Shown here piece after piece: positions 29,862-38,948 of a DNA stretch of 64,000 nucleotides. Position 1 is the stretch's first letter, and each line of letters starts with the position of its first letter. The stretch is from assembly GCF_001553645.1 (NCBI RefSeq), contig NZ_CP014231.1, forward strand, positions 1,674,001 through 1,738,000, written 5' to 3'. Source of the stretch: Leptotrichia sp. oral taxon 847. Its GTDB lineage: Bacteria > Fusobacteriota > Fusobacteriia > Fusobacteriales > Leptotrichiaceae. The position numbers and the translations under genes are program-made. The notes under the pieces were generated by a model that saw nothing but the letters and a program-made list of their open reading frames with translations, did not search any database and had not been told where the DNA came from.

Positions 29862-32800
29862 ATGGAAAGTGAATTTGTACATTTAAAGTTGCATACCGAG
29901 TATTCTTTGCTGGAAAGTGTTGGGAAAATAGATGAATATGTGAGAAAAGCAAGTGAGCTTGGGATGACTTCCCTTGCAATAACGGATGTCAATATGTTTG
30001 GTGCAATAGAATTTTTTAAAAAATGTAAAAACGCTAAGATTAAGCCAATTATTGGACTTGAAATCTTTTTAGACGGACTTGAAAATTTTGGAGAATATTC
30101 TTTAACTTTACTTGCAAAAAATAAAAATGGTTATAAAAATTTGTGCAAGTTGTCTTCGATTTCGTTTGAAAAGTTTTCACGGAAAAGAAATAAAGTAAAA
30201 TATGAAGATTTGAAACAGTACTCACAAGATTTATATATTTTATCAGGCGGAGTAAACGGAGAAATTACGAAATGTATTTTAGATAAAAAAAATGAAATTG
30301 CACGAAAAATAATGCAAAAATTTTCTTTTGATTTTGACAAGAACTTTTTTTTAGAAATTCCAGCAGAAAAAAAACTTGAAAAAGTGAAAAAGTTGCTTAT
30401 TGAAACGGTAAAAAGAGAAGAAATAAGTAATTTTGTTGTAACGAATGACATTTATTATTTGAGTGAAGAAGATAAAATTTTGCAAAAAATAGTGGAACTG
30501 ATAAAAGATGGAGAAAAATCGGATTCAGAAAAAATTGTAAATAGTGAGGAAATTAAAAATAATGACTTCTATTTTAAAAATTATATTGAAATGAAAAACT
30601 CTTTTGAAAATGAAAATGAGATTTTTGAAAAAGCGATTGAAAATATTCAAAAAATTGTTGAAAATTGTGAAGTCGATTTTGAATTTCACAAGTTCAAATT
30701 TCCCAAATATGAGTTACCTAAAAATATATCGGAAAAAGAATTTTTGCGAAAACTTGTCTATAATGGAGTTGTGAAAAGATATTCTCTTGCATCTTTTGAA
30801 GTGGAAAATGAAGAAGATATACAAGAAGTAATTAAAAAATTTTCGAGTAAAAAATTTAAAAATGAAAAAAATTTGGATGGAAAAAGTATAATAAAAAGAG
30901 CGGAATACGAGCTTAAAATTATTGATGAAATGGGTTATAATGGTTATTTTATCATAGTTTGGGATTTTATAAAGTTTTCTAGAGAAAATGGAATCTATGT
31001 TGGACCTGGACGTGGTTCTGCTGCGGGAAGCATAGTTTCGTATGCTTTAAATATTACAGATATTGATCCGCTTGAATATAATTTGATTTTTGAGAGATTT
31101 TTGAACCCTGAAAGAATTTCTATGCCTGATATTGACATAGACTTTGATCAGGAGCAAAGGGAGCAAGTTATAGATTATGTCTATAAAAAATATGGAAGTG
31201 AGCATGTCGCTCATATCATAACTTTTGGAACATTAAAAGCAAGACTAGTAATTAGAGATGTGGGAAGAGTTTTGAATGTGAAAATTTCAAAAGTTGATAA
31301 AATTGCGAAAATGATACCTTTTAGTATGGATTTGAGTGAAGCAAAAGAAAATGTGGCAGAATTGAAAATGATGTATGAAATTGACAGGGAAACAAGAGAA
31401 ATAATTGATTATTCCTTAAAGCTGGAAGGGCAGGTTAGGCACACTTCTATTCATGCAGCAGGGATTGTCATTTCAAAAGATGTTTTGACTGATGAAATAC
31501 CAACTTATTCCGATGGGAAAACAAAAGTTGTGGCAACTCAGTATCAGATGAAAGAGCTGGAAGAACTAGGAATTTTGAAAATGGATTTTTTGGGCTTAAA
31601 AAACTTGACAATTTTGCGAAAAACTGTTGAAAATGTGGAAGAGAGCAAAAAATATAATGAGATTTTTTTTGAAAAATCGAAAAATAAAGTATTTCTTGAT
31701 AAAATTCCATTAGATAACAAAAAAACTTATGAGCTTCTTTCAAATGCTGATACAATGGGAGTTTTTCAGTGCGAGTCAGTCGGTATCAGAAGTCTTATGA
31801 AAAAGATGAAAGTTGAGAGTTTTAGTGATATTGTGGCACTTCTTGCACTTTATAGACCAGGGCCTCTTGGAAGTGGAATGGTAGATGACTTTATTTCTCA
31901 AAAAAATTCAAAAAATGAGATAAAATATATTGATGGTTCTCTAAAAGATATTTTGGCAGAAAGTTACGGAATGATTTTGTATCAGGAGCAAGTTATGAAA
32001 ATTTTAAGTGAACTTGCGGGTTATACGCTTGGGGAAGCTGATGAAGTGAGAAGAGCGATAAGTAAAAAAAATCTTGAATTAATTCAGAAAAACCGTGAAA
32101 AATTTGTAAAAAATACTTTAAAAAAAGGCGTTTTACAGAGTGAAAATCCACAAAAAAAAGCAAATGAAATCTATGACTTAATCGAAAAATTTGGTGGCTA
32201 CGGATTTAACAAGTCGCATTCGGCGGCATATTCATTAATCGTTTACTGGACAGCTTTTTTTAAGGCAAATTATCCTTTGGAATTTTTTGCTGCGATAATG
32301 TCGGTGGAAGTTTCAAATTTGGATAGATTTCGTATTTTTGTAAATGAAGCTAAGAAAAAGAATATAAATTTATTACTACCTGATGTGAATTTTTGTAATA
32401 AAAATTTTAAAGTTATAAAAAATGAAAATGGACAAGGTGAGAGCATCCGCTTTGGATTTGCTGGAGTAAAAGGAATAGGAGAAAAATTTGTAAAAATTTT
32501 GTGTGAAGAGCTAAAAAACGGCAAATTTAGTTCATACAAAGATTTTGCACAACGAATGAGAGATAACGGAATGACAGCAAAACAACTTGAAATTTTGATA
32601 CTTTCAGGAGCGCTAGATAAACTTGAGAAAACTCGTAATGAAAAATTTGAATTGATAAAAAATTTTGAGTTATTAGATGCAGATACAGAAGTAAATGGCT
32701 CACTTTTTGAAGATTTAAATTTTAAAGATGAAAAAATTTCTAATTCAAAAAATTTAAAAAATACAAAATTAAAAAATACAAAATTTTCCAAAGCAGAATT

Positions 32801-33404
32801 GCTTGAAAATGAAAAAAAATATTTGGGAATTTATGTTTCAAAGCACCCGTTGGATCTAAAAAAAGTGTTAATTGAGAGAATTTCTCACAATAAAATTAAA
32901 AACATTTTCAAAAAAAATTTAAAAAACGTAAGAGTGATTGGAATACTGAAAAATCTAAATATTTTTTACACAAAAAAGAGAGAACAAATGGCAAAATTTG
33001 AACTGGAAGATTTTGATGGAAGCATCAAAGTGATTTGTTTTCCAAATAAATATGGTAATTTTGAAAATGAAATTAAAGAAAATGAAATTGTTATTTTGGA
33101 AGGGAATGTAAATTTTGAAAATGAGAAATATAATATTTTTTTAGAAAATATTTGTAAATTGGAAAATTTAGAAAAAAGGCAAGATTTGAAATTATTTATT
33201 AAAATTGACGAAGATACAATAAAAAAATCGAAAGAAATAAAAAATTTGATGTTGAAATATCGAGGAAAAAATAAATTTATTCAATTTTTGGAAAAAAATG
33301 GAAAAATAGAGCTTAAAACTTCCAAATATGGCATAAGTATATCATTAAATTTTTTACGAAGATTGGTAAAGTTAGTTGGAGAGAGAAAAATAAAAATAAA
33401 ATAA
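29862..33404 (+). CDS. dnaE: DNA polymerase III alpha subunit
   Basis: Replicative polymerase of the DnaE group, 1180 aa. The N-terminal PHP domain begins FVHLKLHTEYSLLESVGKID. The palm carries VGPGRGSAAGSIVSYAL and the catalytic aspartates in MPDIDIDFDQEQRE (around residue 420). GFNKSHSAAYSLIVYWTAFF and the helix-hairpin-helix region follow. The C-terminal OB fold reads RVIGILKNLN ... KFELEDFDGSIKVICFP. The lysine/asparagine content is extreme, as in the whole genome. Start chosen at ATG 29862 after AGGGGAAA; a TTG one codon earlier is possible. Confidence 0.96.
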   Translation: MESEFVHLKLHTEYSLLESVGKIDEYVRKASELGMTSLAITDVNMFGAIEFFKKCKNAKIKPIIGLEIFLDGLENFGEYSLTLLAKNKNGYKNLCKLSSISFEKFSRKRNKVKYEDLKQYSQDLYILSGGVNGEITKCILDKKNEIARKIMQKFSFDFDKNFFLEIPAEKKLEKVKKLLIETVKREEISNFVVTNDIYYLSEEDKILQKIVELIKDGEKSDSEKIVNSEEIKNNDFYFKNYIEMKNSFENENEIFEKAIENIQKIVENCEVDFEFHKFKFPKYELPKNISEKEFLRKLVYNGVVKRYSLASFEVENEEDIQEVIKKFSSKKFKNEKNLDGKSIIKRAEYELKIIDEMGYNGYFIIVWDFIKFSRENGIYVGPGRGSAAGSIVSYALNITDIDPLEYNLIFERFLNPERISMPDIDIDFDQEQREQVIDYVYKKYGSEHVAHIITFGTLKARLVIRDVGRVLNVKISKVDKIAKMIPFSMDLSEAKENVAELKMMYEIDRETREIIDYSLKLEGQVRHTSIHAAGIVISKDVLTDEIPTYSDGKTKVVATQYQMKELEELGILKMDFLGLKNLTILRKTVENVEESKKYNEIFFEKSKNKVFLDKIPLDNKKTYELLSNADTMGVFQCESVGIRSLMKKMKVESFSDIVALLALYRPGPLGSGMVDDFISQKNSKNEIKYIDGSLKDILAESYGMILYQEQVMKILSELAGYTLGEADEVRRAISKKNLELIQKNREKFVKNTLKKGVLQSENPQKKANEIYDLIEKFGGYGFNKSHSAAYSLIVYWTAFFKANYPLEFFAAIMSVEVSNLDRFRIFVNEAKKKNINLLLPDVNFCNKNFKVIKNENGQGESIRFGFAGVKGIGEKFVKILCEELKNGKFSSYKDFAQRMRDNGMTAKQLEILILSGALDKLEKTRNEKFELIKNFELLDADTEVNGSLFEDLNFKDEKISNSKNLKNTKLKNTKFSKAELLENEKKYLGIYVSKHPLDLKKVLIERISHNKIKNIFKKNLKNVRVIGILKNLNIFYTKKREQMAKFELEDFDGSIKVICFPNKYGNFENEIKENEIVILEGNVNFENEKYNIFLENICKLENLEKRQDLKLFIKIDEDTIKKSKEIKNLMLKYRGKNKFIQFLEKNGKIELKTSKYGISISLNFLRRLVKLVGERKIKIK

Positions 33405-33477
33405 TATCTTTTGATTAATATTTTTTTTAATATATTTTTGTAATAAATGTTTGACATTTGTACATTTTTACTTTGTC

Positions 33478-33976
33478 CTTAAAAAACGACAGAGTAAAAT
33501 AGTTAGGGGCAAATAAAAAATCTTATTTTAAGTTTTTCATTCAATCCAGAAAGTTACTAAAATAACAATTTTTTTCTATTCCTTTTTTAAGCAGAAGTGC
33601 TCATCGCCGCACCCCTGCACCCCGGCTAGTCTTCGACATTTTTATGCACTGCCAAAAAACTCGCTTACGCTCAGACAGTTTTGTCAGCACATAAAAATGC
33701 TCCGACGGTTTAAATTTTACTATTATACAAAAGGTGTCGTGATTTTTTTGGAGTAAAGACGACTGTTTGAGCACGTTTAGTGCGAGTTTCGGCTTTGACG
33801 CAGAAAAAATGCTTAGACGAGCGTGGGGATTATAAGGGGAAATGGCGGTCCTTTCCCCTTATGTAAAAAAATAAAAAAATAATATTAAACAAAATAACAT
33901 CTTGTAATCAAAAATAAGCTAAAAAATTTGAAATTAAAAAATCTGCCCCTAAAATTTTTAAACCATCTTAAAAAAC
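33478..33976 (+). mobile_element. Intact mobile element copy A with 10-bp target duplications, upstream of accB
   Basis: The element proper spans 33488-33966 (479 bp). It is flanked by the perfect direct repeat CTTAAAAAAC at 33478-33487 and 33967-33976. It begins GACAGAGTAAAATAG and ends AAATTTTTAAACCAT. Inside the ends lie inverted TTAGGGGCA (33503-33511) and TGCCCCTAA (33944-33952). A perfect 10-bp hairpin (TAAGGGGAAA at 33833-33842, TTTCCCCTTA at 33852-33861) and a larger imperfect stem built on CATTTTTATG/CATAAAAATG are present. It has no open frame of note, so it must move in trans. The right-hand repeat ends exactly 7 nt before the accB promoter's -35 box. Confidence 0.88.
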
Positions 33977-33983
33977 CTAAAAG

Positions 33984-34012
33984 TTGTAAAATGTAATATT
34001 GTATGTTATAAT
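33984..34012 (+). promoter_or_regulatory. Promoter of the accB-nusB operon, next to element A
   Basis: TTGTAA (33984-33989), 17-nt spacer, and extended -10 TGTTATAAT ending at 34012. The 10-bp repeat of element A would cover about -52 to -43 of this promoter. Confidence 0.75.
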
Positions 34013-34094
34013 AAACTATAGAAAATCAAGTGATTGTTGCAAAATGAAGAAATATAAATTTTTAAAAATGATAGTTTTAAAATGAGGAGAAATA

Positions 34095-34487
34095 ATGGAA
34101 TTAAGAGATATTCAGGAATTAATGAAAGTTATGAAAAAAGAAGAATTGGAAGAACTTAAAGTCAGATATGGAAAAATAAAATTGACATTGATTAATTCTT
34201 GTTGTGCCGCACAAAATGTAAGTGTAGCTCAACCTTTGAAAGCTAAAGAGGAAAAAGCCGTTAAAAAAGAAGAAATTATCAAATCGGATAATGTTGGAAA
34301 AATAAAATTATTAAATGTAAGTAGTGGAAAAGAAGTGAAAAAAGGTGAAATATTAGCTAAAATTTACACAATGGGAATTGAAAATGAAGTAAAATCTACA
34401 GTTAACGGAGTGATAAAAGAAGTTTTGGTTTCCGATGGGATTGCCGTTGATTTTTCAAAAGAATTATTTAAAATTGAGATAAAATAG
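34095..34487 (+). CDS. accB: AccB-like biotin carrier protein without the biotin-accepting lysine
   Basis: A 130-residue protein with an AccB-like N-terminus (DIQELMKVMKKEELEELKVR), a charged linker and a C-terminal biotinyl/lipoyl fold (NVGKIKLLNVSSGKEVKKG, then TVNGVIKEVLVSDGIAVDFS). Normal carriers have AMKMENE at the tight turn; here it is TMGIENEV, so the lysine that receives biotin is replaced by Gly94. It is followed 32 nt later by accC, so it sits at the usual accB locus. Either it has become a structural partner of AccC, or another biotinylated carrier exists elsewhere. The fold call is solid; carrier activity is doubtful. It heads an operon that continues to nusB. Confidence 0.8.
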   Translation: MELRDIQELMKVMKKEELEELKVRYGKIKLTLINSCCAAQNVSVAQPLKAKEEKAVKKEEIIKSDNVGKIKLLNVSSGKEVKKGEILAKIYTMGIENEVKSTVNGVIKEVLVSDGIAVDFSKELFKIEIK

Positions 34488-34519
34488 ATTAAAAAAGTTA
34501 ATATTTAGGAGGATTATTA

Positions 34520-35875
34520 ATGTTTAAAAAAATATTAATAGCAAACAGAGGAGAAATCGCTGTGAGGATTATAAGAGCAGCAAGAGAATTGGGAATTGCT
34601 ACAGTTGCTGTGTATTCGGAGGCAGATAAGGATTCGTTGCATGTAAAACTTGCAGATGAGGCAATTTGTATTGGAAAACCCAGTGCTGCTGATTCTTATT
34701 TAAAAATACCTAATATCATTTCGGCGGCGCAAATTACAAATAGCGAAGCAATTCATCCAGGATATGGATTTTTATCAGAAAATCAGAGATTTGCTGAAAT
34801 TTGTGAAAGAAATGACATTGTATTTATCGGTCCTAAACCAGAACTTATAAGTATGATGGGAGATAAAGCGACTGCAAGGGAAACCGCAAGCAAACATAAA
34901 ATTCCTATGACAAAAGGTTCAGACGGAATTGTTCCAGATGTTGAAGAAGCCAAAAAAGTGGCAAAATGGATAACTTATCCAGTGATGATAAAAGCGACTG
35001 CCGGTGGTGGCGGAAAAGGGATGAGAATCGCTAGAAATGAGGAAGAACTAGTTGAAAACTATGCCGTTGCACAAAACGAAGCCAAAGCAAATTTTGGAAA
35101 TCCAGATGTCTATATTGAAAAATATGTAGAAGAGCCAAGACACGTTGAGATTCAAGTAGTTGGAGATAAATATGGAAATGTTGTTCATTTAGGGGAAAGA
35201 GATTGCTCGATTCAAAGAAGGCATCAAAAATTGGTGGAAGAAAGTCCATCTGCTGGAATTGATGCCAAAACTCGTGAAAAAATGGGAAAATTTGCAGTAA
35301 AATTAGCCAAAGGAATAGGTTATGACAGTGTCGGAACATTGGAGTTCCTGGTTGACAAAGATATGAATTTCTATTTTATGGAGATGAATACCCGTATCCA
35401 GGTGGAACATACTGTAAGTGAAGAAATTACCGGAGTTGACTTAGTCAAAGAGCAAATAAGAGTGGCAGCTGGAGAAAAATTGAGCTTTACACAGAGAGAT
35501 ATAAGTATTAATGGACACGTAATTGAGTGCAGAATAAATGCTGAAGATTCTGAAAATGGCTTCTTACCGTCGTCAGGAATTTTGGAAAAGTATATCCCAG
35601 CTGGTGGAATTGGGGTGAGAGTGGATTCCCATTCGTATCAAAACTATGAAATTCCACCTTATTACGATTCAATGATAGCTAAATTGATTGTTAAAGGCAA
35701 AAATCGTGAAGAAGCAATTGTAAGAATGGAAAGAGCATTAAGAGAATTTATAATCGAAGGAGTGGATACAACAATTCCATTTCATCTAAAAGTTTTAGCA
35801 AATAAAGCGTTTAGGGAAGGAAAGTTTTATACAAACTTCATCGAAACTTATTTTAGCGAAGTTTTAGGAAAATAG
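34520..35875 (+). CDS. accC: Biotin carboxylase subunit of acetyl-CoA carboxylase
   Basis: ATP-grasp enzyme that carboxylates biotin on a carrier protein, the first step of malonyl-CoA synthesis. It begins [20 protein letters not shown]. The glycine-rich ATP loop is [14 protein letters not shown]. Further conserved segments are [42 protein letters not shown] and ECRINAEDS. The length of 451 aa is normal and active-site residues look intact. It follows the lysine-less accB. No accA or accD is in the window. Confidence 0.97.
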   Translation: MFKKILIANRGEIAVRIIRAARELGIATVAVYSEADKDSLHVKLADEAICIGKPSAADSYLKIPNIISAAQITNSEAIHPGYGFLSENQRFAEICERNDIVFIGPKPELISMMGDKATARETASKHKIPMTKGSDGIVPDVEEAKKVAKWITYPVMIKATAGGGGKGMRIARNEEELVENYAVAQNEAKANFGNPDVYIEKYVEEPRHVEIQVVGDKYGNVVHLGERDCSIQRRHQKLVEESPSAGIDAKTREKMGKFAVKLAKGIGYDSVGTLEFLVDKDMNFYFMEMNTRIQVEHTVSEEITGVDLVKEQIRVAAGEKLSFTQRDISINGHVIECRINAEDSENGFLPSSGILEKYIPAGGIGVRVDSHSYQNYEIPPYYDSMIAKLIVKGKNREEAIVRMERALREFIIEGVDTTIPFHLKVLANKAFREGKFYTNFIETYFSEVLGK

Positions 35876-35976
35876 AAAATTCTCATAAGCAACATGTCTG
35901 GCTTTAATTTTTATAAAAAAGCTTTATTCTTTGTAAAAAAATTTTTCAGAAGTTATAAAAAATTTATTTTAAAAAG

Positions 35977-36005
35977 ATGAAAAAAATAAAATATTGTGGT
36001 ATAAT
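35977..36005 (+). promoter_or_regulatory. Possible internal promoter before asp23
   Basis: TATAAT (36000-36005) is preceded by TGTGG; the -35 is weak. The 228-nt gap after accC leaves room for a separate start. Confidence 0.4.
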
Positions 36006-36103
36006 TCTATTAATTAAAACAAAGTTTCCTATTTTTTAAGATGGGATAATTTGTTTAACAAAAAGAATTAAATATTTAATTTTTAAATTTAGGAGGAATT
36101 AAA

Positions 36104-36487
36104 ATGAACGAATTAGGAAATGTAAGCATATCGCAAGAAGTTGTGGCAACTATTGCCGAATTAGTAGTGTCAGAAATTGAAGGAGTAAGTAGCTTAGTTG
36201 GCGGAAAATCAAAAAATGAAATAATTAAATTTTTCCAAAGCGTATCTTCTGGCGGAAAAGGAATCGAAGTTGAAGTAGGAGAAACAGAATGTACAATTGA
36301 TTTGTATATCGTTGCAAAAATGGGTTATCAGTTGCCGGCTCTTGCTGGAGAAATTCAGTCAAAAGTAGTAAAAGCAATCACAGAAACAACTGGATTAAAA
36401 GTTCAGGAAGTAAATGTATATATTCAAAAAATTGTTGAAGATGATAAAAAAGAAGAAGTAGCAGTGATAGAAAAAGTTGATGAATAG
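36104..36487 (+). CDS. Asp23/Gls24 family envelope stress protein (YqhY-like)
   Basis: A 127-residue protein with the family pattern GNVSISQEVVATIAELVVSE, then EIEGVSSLVGG, DLYIVAKMGYQLPALAGEIQ and VVKAITETTGLKVQEVNVYI. In Firmicutes this family sits between accC and nusB, exactly as here (yqhY). Members link fatty acid synthesis and envelope homeostasis; the biochemical role is unsettled. AGGAGG precedes the start. Next comes an AmaP-like membrane anchor, 17 nt downstream, which would tether it to the membrane. Confidence 0.93.
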   Translation: MNELGNVSISQEVVATIAELVVSEIEGVSSLVGGKSKNEIIKFFQSVSSGGKGIEVEVGETECTIDLYIVAKMGYQLPALAGEIQSKVVKAITETTGLKVQEVNVYIQKIVEDDKKEEVAVIEKVDE

Positions 36488-36504
36488 GTAATTTAGGAGG
36501 ATAA

Positions 36505-37170
36505 ATGGTAGCTATATTGGGATTTTTAGCGAAATTATCAGTGATATTGGGATTTATTGGAATTGCCTTTTCTAGTATTTCAGATATTTTGTTTAAAACA
36601 ACATATTTGGATCAGTTGGATAGTGCGATTGATTTGAGCAATTTTAATGTGAAAATTTTAGTTGGAGTAGTGGCAGTAATTTATTTAGTGTTATTTTTAC
36701 TTTCATATGTCAATAAAATTACTAAATATTCTCAAAATAAAAAAGTAAAAAATAAAAATGGTGAAATTGAAGTATCAATAAAAACAATAAATGAAACTAC
36801 AAAAGAATTTTTTAAAACAAAAGAAATTATAAAAAACTCAAAAGTAAAATCACACCCAAAGGGAAAAGCAGTCGTCATCGAAGCGAGTGTGGACACATAC
36901 AATGTAGATGATTTAAACGACAAACTTTCAAAGATTCAAAATGAGTTATCCGAATATGTTTTTCGTGCGACTGGGATTACAGTTAAAAAGACTAAAATAA
37001 AATTGAGAAAAGTTTTAGGTGAAACAATAGCTGAAAAAAAAGTCATAAATTCACACAAAAAAAATTCTGTAGCAGAAAAATCTGTCAAAGAAGACCAAAA
37101 AGAAAAAGTTGAAAAAAGTGATGACGATAAAAATGATAAAGCTCTGGAAGTAAAAGAAAAGATGGAGTAA
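36505..37170 (+). CDS. AmaP-like membrane anchor for the Asp23 protein
   Basis: A 221-residue protein with two N-terminal membrane segments (residues about 3-25 and 47-68) separated by a short loop. A cytoplasmic region follows with an Asp23-like pattern (KAVVIEASVDTYNVDDLNDK ... SEYVFRATGITVKKTKIKLR). The tail is highly charged (KKNSVAEKSVKEDQKEKVEK onward) and probably disordered. AmaP proteins of staphylococci anchor Asp23; the direct adjacency here supports the same role. Ribosome binding site AGGAGG. Confidence 0.8.
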   Translation: MVAILGFLAKLSVILGFIGIAFSSISDILFKTTYLDQLDSAIDLSNFNVKILVGVVAVIYLVLFLLSYVNKITKYSQNKKVKNKNGEIEVSIKTINETTKEFFKTKEIIKNSKVKSHPKGKAVVIEASVDTYNVDDLNDKLSKIQNELSEYVFRATGITVKKTKIKLRKVLGETIAEKKVINSHKKNSVAEKSVKEDQKEKVEKSDDDKNDKALEVKEKME

Positions 37171-37326
37171 TTTAAAAAAATAAAATTGCAGGAAGAAATT
37201 GAAAATATTATCTGAAAGATGAGAACCATAAGAATAGTGGCGTTAGCTTTGTAAATTTACTGAGTACCGCAAAATTTTTTCTACCGTAGTTCTATTATTT
37301 TTGAAGATTTTAGGAAAGGAAATTTG

Positions 37327-37728
37327 ATGACAAGAAGAGAAATTAGGGAAGAAATATTTAAACTTCTTTTTGAGCATGAATTAATTGATAATGACATTCA
37401 AGAAAGAATCGAAGAAGTTATCAAAGAAAAAGCGATTACAAAAGAAGATCAGATTGATTTTTTAAAAAGTTATGTAACCCAAATTATTGAAAATGAAGAA
37501 TTTTTGATAGAAAAAATAAAAGATACACTTGACGGTTGGACTTATGAAAGACTGGGAACAATAGAAAAGGTACTGTTAAAAATTTCTTTTTATGAAATTC
37601 TTGTAAAAAACATTGGATATGAAATTGCAATAAATGAAGTTTTGGAGCTTGCAAAAAAATATTCGTACAATGATACAAAAGATTTTCTAAATGGAATTCT
37701 TGCAAAATTAGTAAAAGATATGAAATAA
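37327..37728 (+). CDS. nusB: Transcription antitermination factor NusB
   Basis: Binds boxA RNA with NusE to allow rRNA antitermination. The sequence starts MTRREIREEIFKLLFEHEL and ends NIGYEIAINEVLELAKKYSY NDTKDFLNGILAKLVKD, which is the conserved C-terminal helical core. It is 133 aa. The ATG at 37327 is preceded by GGAAAGGAAAT; a TTG one codon earlier is possible. It is the last gene of the accB operon, as in Bacillus (accB-accC-yqhY-nusB), and a terminator follows directly. Confidence 0.94.
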   Translation: MTRREIREEIFKLLFEHELIDNDIQERIEEVIKEKAITKEDQIDFLKSYVTQIIENEEFLIEKIKDTLDGWTYERLGTIEKVLLKISFYEILVKNIGYEIAINEVLELAKKYSYNDTKDFLNGILAKLVKDMK

Positions 37729-37737
37729 AAATAAATT

Positions 37738-37776
37738 AACTTCTATACGCTTTTTTAGCATATAGAAGTTTTTGTA
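37738..37776 (+). terminator. Terminator after nusB
   Basis: AACTTCTATA (37738-37747) and TATAGAAGTT (37761-37770) form a perfect 10-bp stem followed by TTTGT. Confidence 0.85.
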
Positions 37777-37818
37777 TATACAAAAAAAATAAAAATGAAA
37801 GAGGTGAAAATAAAAGAG

Positions 37819-38925
37819 ATGAAAAAAATAGGTATTGTCGTGGGGAAATTTTTTCCACTTCATATAGGGCACGTAAATTTAATTCAAAGAGTGAGTGGAA
37901 TAGTGGAAAAAGTGTATGTAGTAGTTTCATATTCGACCGATGGAGATGATTTGATTACTTCAAATTCTAGGTTTGTGAAAGAAATAACACCAAAGGACAG
38001 ACTTCGTTTTGTGAAGCAGACATTTAAGAATCAGCCTAATGTAGCTTCTTTTTTGTTTAACGAAGATGATTGTCCACCATATCCAGATGGATGGGAAAAG
38101 TGGTCAAAATTGTTAAAAAAAGAAATAGAAAAAAGAGAGAATTTGTCAAATGAAAAAAATTTAGACTGGAAAAATGATGTAATATTCATAAGTAACCATA
38201 AAGACGATGAAAAGTATTATTTAAGATATTTTGGCTCACAGACAAAGTCAATTGACGAAAATTATAACGAATATAATGTAAACTCGCAGGAAATTAGGGA
38301 AAATCCAAGTAAATACTGGGATTACTTGCCTCGTGAAGTGAGAGAGCATTTAATCCCTATTATAACTATATGTGGCGGTGAGAGCAGTGGAAAAAGCATT
38401 ATGATTGATAAGCTAGCCAATGTATTTAATACGAGTTCTGCATGGGAATATGGGCGTGAATACGTCTTTGAGAAATTGGGAGGAGATGAAGACGCTCTCC
38501 AATACTCAGATTATGAGAAAATAGTTTTTGGACATCAGTCGAATGTCTTGTACGCAGCAAGAAATGCAAATAAATTTGCGCTGATAGATACGGATTATAT
38601 CACAACTTTGGCGTTTTGTCTGACGTATGAAGAAAGAGATAATCCGATTGTCAGAGAGTTTGTGCAAAATTATAGATTCGATCTTACAATACTTTTGGAA
38701 AATAATGTAAAATGGGTAAATGATGGACTACGCTCGATTGGAGATGACAGAAGAAGAGAAAAGTTTCAAGAATTACTTAAAAGATTGTATAAAGAATACG
38801 ATATTTCGTGCGTAACTGTAAAATCAAGTAGTTATGAAAACAGATATTTAGCTTGTAAACATATTATAAAAGCATATTTGGACGGGAAAGAAAATTTGCA
38901 AGAAATTGCGGATAGTTATGAATAA
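37819..38925 (+). CDS. nadR: NadR-type NMN adenylyltransferase / nicotinamide riboside kinase (copy 1)
   Basis: Bifunctional NAD salvage enzyme. The N-terminal nucleotidyltransferase has GKFFPLHIGHVNLIQR (the H-x-G-H type motif) and SQEIRENPSKYWDYLP, the ISxTxxR equivalent. The C-terminal kinase has the P-loop GGESSGKSIM, the IDTDYITTL motif and LLENNVKWVNDGLR. There is no N-terminal helix-turn-helix, so unlike enterobacterial NadR it is not a repressor. I favour ATG 37819 (368 aa, begins MKKIGIVVGKFF); an ATG at 37795 would add eight residues but lacks a ribosome binding site. A diverged second copy lies at 59209. Confidence 0.92.
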   Translation: MKKIGIVVGKFFPLHIGHVNLIQRVSGIVEKVYVVVSYSTDGDDLITSNSRFVKEITPKDRLRFVKQTFKNQPNVASFLFNEDDCPPYPDGWEKWSKLLKKEIEKRENLSNEKNLDWKNDVIFISNHKDDEKYYLRYFGSQTKSIDENYNEYNVNSQEIRENPSKYWDYLPREVREHLIPIITICGGESSGKSIMIDKLANVFNTSSAWEYGREYVFEKLGGDEDALQYSDYEKIVFGHQSNVLYAARNANKFALIDTDYITTLAFCLTYEERDNPIVREFVQNYRFDLTILLENNVKWVNDGLRSIGDDRRREKFQELLKRLYKEYDISCVTVKSSSYENRYLACKHIIKAYLDGKENLQEIADSYE

Positions 38926-38948
38926 TTTTATTTTATAAAAAACTTTAT

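Noticed and set aside
32270-32791. Long antisense frame inside dnaE
   Set aside because: It is a by-product of the A-rich codon usage of dnaE; the opposite strand encodes conserved polymerase sequence throughout.
33488-33966. Dispersed repeat as a CRISPR-related or coding element
   Set aside because: Copies are single, far apart, flanked by target duplications, and hold no meaningful open frame.
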